A stretch of DNA of 10,161 bases from Mycoplasmataceae bacterium. Lineage in GTDB: Bacteria; Bacillota_I; Bacilli_A; Mycoplasmatales; Mycoplasmoidaceae. The stretch lies in the NCBI GenBank assembly GCA_020024735.1, contig JAHHTI010000040.1, forward strand, positions 1 to 10,161, written 5' to 3'. Under the pieces are notes generated by a model. It was not told the origin of the DNA. It searched no databases and saw only the letters and a list, made by a program, of their open reading frames with translations. Both the position numbers and the translations under genes were made by a program. This document shows positions 6,475 through 10,161 of this stretch, in pieces (the stretch's first letter is position 1; each line of letters opens with the position of its first letter).

Positions 6475-7407
6475 TTAGTTGTGTTTTGAATACTTTTTGT
6501 GGTGAAGATTAGTCTTCATTTTCTTCACAGGTTTTTCTAAGAACACAATTTCTTCTTCAGGTTTTCCAACTACCTTAGCAGGTTCACCTTTTGCAGTTGC
6601 AATAGCATCAACTAATATATTTAATACTAATCCAATTGATTTAATTGAAGAGTTATTAACAGGAACAATGAAATCAATTAATTCAGGGTCAGCATTAGTA
6701 TTAGCTAGAGCAATAATAGGAATACCAAGTTTTCTAGCTTCCATAATAGCATTAATTTCATTAACAGGGTCTAGAATAATGAGAGCAGTTGGTAACTTTC
6801 TCATTGTTCTAATTCCACCGTAGAATTTAACTAATCTTTCTGTTTCTTTTTGAATTAGTAATTGTTCTTTCTTAGTGAAATTGTTGATAGAACCATCTTC
6901 AATATCTTTTAAGTTATCATTCATCTTCTTAATTGATTTATTAATAACTTTAAAGTTAGTTAATGTTCCACCTAATCATCTTTGGTTTACATAGTAAGAT
7001 TCAGATCTTTTTGCTTCTTCAGCAATTAATTCTCTAATCATTCTTCCTCTAGTACCAACAATTAGTACTTTTTCTCCCATTGATGTAATGTCATACAAGA
7101 AATCATAAGCTCTCTTTAAGAATGACATTGTTTTTACTAAATCAATAATATGAAATTCTGATTTTTCTTTTTTAGAAACTTTATAGATATAAGGTTTCAT
7201 TTTAGGGTTTCATTTTCAGCTTGTTAACCCAATGTGAGCACCAGCTTTAATCATTGTGTTTGGATTAACCAATCCTCCTTGAGCAGGAGAAATTTCTTTT
7301 TCAACTGAATTCGCATAGACATTATCATCATGTGATGGTGTTGGGGCTGCGTTTGCTGTAGTTGTTTCTACAGATTCAGTTTTCTTTGTTGTCTTCTTTT
7401 TTTCCAT
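6475..7407 (-). CDS. rpsB: 30S ribosomal protein S2
   Basis: 310 residues once three TGA codons are read as Trp. The S2 core starts near residue 49 (VNPNTMIKAGAHIG, then SWKWNPKMKPYIY). It keeps the signatures FHIIDLVKT, VLIVGTRG, YYVNQRWLGGTLTNFK, KLPTALIILD, EARKLGIPIIALANTN and a final DFIVPVNNSSIKS. S2 binds the 30S head-body junction and is needed for S1 or mRNA engagement in many bacteria. It exceeds the usual 240-260 residues because of an N-terminal extension of about 45 residues (Lys-rich start, then Thr/Ala/Ser-rich) and a basic C-terminal tail ending HHKKYSKHN. The ribosome site AGAAAGGTG is 10 bases upstream and supports this ATG rather than a later start. No tsf gene follows; a terminator and ssrA do. 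Confidence 0.97.
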
Positions 7408-7417
7408 AATTGGAATA

Positions 7418-7454
7418 CACCTTTCTTTAATAATTAACTTATATATTATATAAG
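7418..7454 (-). promoter_or_regulatory. rpsB ribosome site, -10 box and palindrome
   Basis: On the minus strand a TATAAT box (7445-7450) predicts a start near 7438 and a leader of about 30 bases. The AGAAAGGTG ribosome site is at 7418-7426. The -10 box lies inside a 17-base near-perfect palindrome, CTTATATATTATATAAG (7438-7454). No -35 box is evident. Confidence 0.5.
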
Positions 7455-7614
7455 ATATTGATAAATTATGAGGAATATTTCATTGTGTATTATTATGCAA
7501 CTCATAAATAATCCAGAAATTAGTTCAAGATGTTGTGAAGTTTAACTTTTATTATCTTTGTAAGTAATTCAGATACTACCTTTATTTAACTTCTATAAGT
7601 TTATCCTTAATTAT
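7455..7614. other. Intergenic region between the modular surface gene and rpsB
   Basis: No gene is supported here. After the surface gene's stop there is only a weak 5-bp hairpin (AACTT 7588-7592, AAGTT 7597-7601) with no U-tract on the minus strand, so the terminator is unclear. A 19-codon ATG frame exists on the minus strand but has no supporting features. Read-through from the surface gene into rpsB cannot be excluded. Confidence 0.5.
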
Positions 7615-10161
7615 TTATTCCTCTCTAGAAGACACACTAGTAGTTTCACTATCACTCAATTCAGTAGCAGTCGCTCTTCTTTTATTACCTAATCTATTTT
7701 CATAAACAGCAATAATGATAATAATGACAAATATGAAGCTTAACATAATGGCAATTAGCATTAATTTACCTTCCAAGCTATCAATACTACTAGTAGAATA
7801 AGCTGGTACACTCGTATTGGTTAAAGTTACATTTACCTTTTTTGTTTGATTAACAAACTTACTACCATCATATCAATTCACAACGGTAAATGAAACCACA
7901 AATTCATTAGGATTATCAGTCGCTGTAATTGCTCAGGAATGACTATTAATTTCTAAATTAGTACCATTCACTGAAGCTTGAATGACCATATTATTAATAT
8001 TAAAGTTGTCTTTAATAAGATTTAAAGCGACATTAGGGTTCTTATTAATAGCATAAGCACTAACATGAGCATCATTTAAAACTTGTGAGAATTGGTCACT
8101 TAAATTCGGTACTAATTGGGTTGGAGCAAAAGAAGTAACTGGTTTAAAACCATTAAGATTAACATTATTAAAGATTTTTTGAGTAGATGTACCATTCATA
8201 TAATATACTCCAGCCGCAATGGTAATGGTAATAGTCGCTGTACTATCACTCGTTTTAATAGGATTACTAAAAGATATTTTATCAGCAGTTAAACCATTGG
8301 TATCACTAATTAAATTTTGATTAGTAATGGCTTGGTAAATTACTTGCTTAGTACTTGAATCATTCGGGTTGGCCACAAATTCATTGACATTCAATGTAGT
8401 ATCACTTGGAAGAGTAATACCTTTATCTAATTGATTAGATGAATTTAAAGTTTGTAAGTTGGTTAAAAAGATGTTACCCGAAACCAGTGAATAGTTTAAT
8501 CCATTATCATCAGTACAGTTAGCTATGGAAACAGTGATGGTTGCTTTACCTAAGAATTGGTTAATATCACTCGTAGTAACATTAATGGTAACATCAGATG
8601 GTTTTAGGGGTTGGAAAGGTAAATTAACTTGATCAATAATTTTTTGTTTTAATGCATCACTTCCTTGAAGAGTACTTACTGAAGGCATAATATTTAAAGC
8701 ACTACAGTCAATCGTAAAGGAACTACCTTCTTTTCATGAAGAGGCCGGTTTTTTAAATCCTTTCACAATTAATTGACCTAAGTCTAATTCTTTAGTTGTT
8801 CCATTTTCATAATAATATCCTGATTGTACTTTAACATTAACAATAATTGATGTGGCTGTTTTATCTTCAGGATTTAATACTATGTTGTCTATAATAAACA
8901 TATCAGCACGAGGATTTTTAGCCTCTTTCACATAATTACCATCCAATAAAACTTCTTGAATCTTAGTAGTGATTTCAGTATTTTTATTATTTACATAATC
9001 CTTAGCTAAAATAGTATGAGCATCAATACTAATTCCTTCTTTTGGGAATGGGGTAATGGATGAGTTAGTGAATTGTAATCCTTTAACCTTAAAGCTTTGC
9101 TTATTAGCATCATTTAATGTTCCTTCTGCACTAGTACAATTCTTAATGGTTACATTAACAGTGGCACTACCGGTATATGCATCTAAATCAGTAATGGTAT
9201 CAATAATAATATCACTATCACTAAAAGTACCATTAAAAGGATTATTAATTTGTGCAATAATAGCATTTTTTAATTCCACATTATGCATTAAGTTATCATT
9301 GCTCGCCACCCGGTCAGTAAAGGTAGAAGCATCAATAGTGTTATTAATCACAGTGGTAGCATCTACTTTAAATCCAGTTAATACAATATTACCAATTTCT
9401 CTTTCTAAAGCTTCGCCATCAACATAAAAATATCCTGGTTTAATACTAACACTCACTGTTACTTTGGTTTTATTGTTTGGATCAATGATTGGTTTTGATA
9501 TTTCATACATATCAGGAGCAGGGTTTTTAACATTTTGGACAATAGCAGGTTTATAATTAAATAACGCATTTTGGATATCACTAAGGTGTGGGAATAATAC
9601 TCCTGATGGAGTGGCAGCAAATTGTGCTGCTGTAGTATCCTTTAATTCAGGGATAGGTAATTCAGTTGGAAGAGTAGGAGAAATGGAAGAAGCTAATTTT
9701 ACTAATCCCGTTAATTTCACATTTTCAATATGTGAACCTTCAATCACTTCTCCATTATTTCCATATCACTTATTAAAAGTTACTACCACATTGGCTTCAC
9801 CAGCAAATTGTTGATCTAGAGTTAATGGATTAGTAGAAATATCAGTAATCTGCATATCATCGATTGTTGGACCATCATAAACCAATCCTTTTAAAATAGC
9901 ATCTTTCACTTCTGGTGAAGCATTAATAACACTTTCTTTACATTCTACAGGAACTGTAATGTTAAGTGGTGATGTGACTTTTACTGTAGGAATATTAAAT
10001 CCAGTTAGGGTAATCACTCCTACATCAGGTTTATTTTGACCCACTCCATCTTGTCAATATGTGCCATCTTTTAAACCCACTTGTACACTAACACTGTTTG
10101 ATGCTCGCAAATAGGTATATTTAGATAATTCAATATTATCAATAGAAGTAGCAGTAGAATG
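7615..10161 (-). CDS. Modular surface protein with C-terminal TM anchor (5' end outside window)
   Basis: The last 848 residues of a larger protein; the frame is open to the window edge, with TGA as Trp at visible residues 36, 132, 476 and 743. I recognise no named family. Eight beta-rich modules of about 97-112 residues alternate between two types (see repeat entry). After the last module come a short Ser/Thr stem, one transmembrane helix (residues 800-820, LIAIMLSFIFVIIIIIAVY) and a 28-residue cytoplasmic tail, NRLGNKRR followed by a Ser/Thr/Glu-rich end (ELSDSETTSVSSREE). Asn-X-Thr/Ser, Val and Ile are frequent, as in extracellular beta-sandwich proteins. No catalytic motif is visible. A role in adhesion, surface coat or antigenic variation is inferred from architecture only. 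The signal peptide is not in view. Confidence 0.85.
7810..10161 (-). repeat. Array of alternating A/B protein modules
   Basis: Eight diverged protein repeats occur in strict A-B order. Type A (10161-9994 partial, 9702-9367, 9075-8752, 8454-8143) ends with a Tyr-rich turn and a GF strand: GTYWQDG...TLTGFN, GYFYVDG...VLTGFK, GYYYENG...IVKGFK, GVYYMNG...NLNGFK. Type B (9993-9703, 9366-9076, 8751-8455, 8142-7810) ends with a strand, a turn and a short strand: NKWYGNNG...KLTGL, KNCTSAEG...VKGLQ, ANCTDDNG...FLTNL, VNWYDGSK...VTLTN. Before the turn, most modules carry alternating Val/Ile/Thr strands such as ATVNVTI or KVTVSVSI. Boundaries are approximate. DNA identity between copies is low by eye, so duplication is old. 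Confidence 0.75.

Noticed and set aside
9056..9427. Plus-strand open frame with hydrophobic stretches
   Set aside because: It is antisense to the modular surface gene. Its hydrophobicity is what the reverse strand of Thr/Val/Asn-rich coding DNA gives, and it has no ribosome site.
9611..9814. Plus-strand 67-codon frame
   Set aside because: Antisense shadow of the modular surface gene, without promoter or ribosome site.
1..10161. CRISPR array, insertion sequence or prophage
   Set aside because: No regularly spaced identical repeats, no transposase-like frame and no terminal inverted repeats were seen.

Overview
The window is about 70 % A+T and reads as a mollicute (Mycoplasma/Malacoplasma-like) chromosome segment. 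Every long gene runs through in-frame TGA codons at positions where tryptophan is expected (for example S2 'QRW-LGG' and the transporter motif 'GGWVADR'), so translation table 4 applies. I cannot name the species.

Layout. Positions 1-1105 hold three small minus-strand genes: a DUF2188-type protein (126-410), an unrecognised 104-residue protein (484-798), and a one-TM-segment protein resembling DUF948 (782-1105). The last two overlap by 17 nt and probably form an operon. A 134-nt T-rich divergent promoter region separates them from a 1040-residue plus-strand surface protein (1240-4362). That protein has a signal peptide, a thioredoxin-fold domain without its active-site cysteines, a papain-like (C1) domain without its catalytic Cys and His, a C1-associated lectin-like domain, and a C-terminal membrane anchor. 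It meets a convergent MFS transporter (4359-5843), and the two stop codons share the bases TTAA.

From 5880 to the right edge everything is on the minus strand. In transcription order: a large surface protein built of alternating modules (7615 to beyond 10161, 5' end outside the window), then a 207-nt gap, rpsB (6475-7407) with a strong intrinsic terminator, then ssrA/tmRNA (5998-6384). A tRNA-Thr(GGU) gene (5923-5996) follows one base after the tmRNA CCA end, and then a second terminator.

The window combines core translation functions (S2, trans-translation RNA, tRNA-Thr) with two unrelated cell-surface proteins. Both surface proteins end in a transmembrane helix and a short cytoplasmic tail. 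The surface protein with degenerate redoxin and peptidase domains is the most novel element. It looks like an enzyme scaffold reused for binding, but that function is inferred, not shown.
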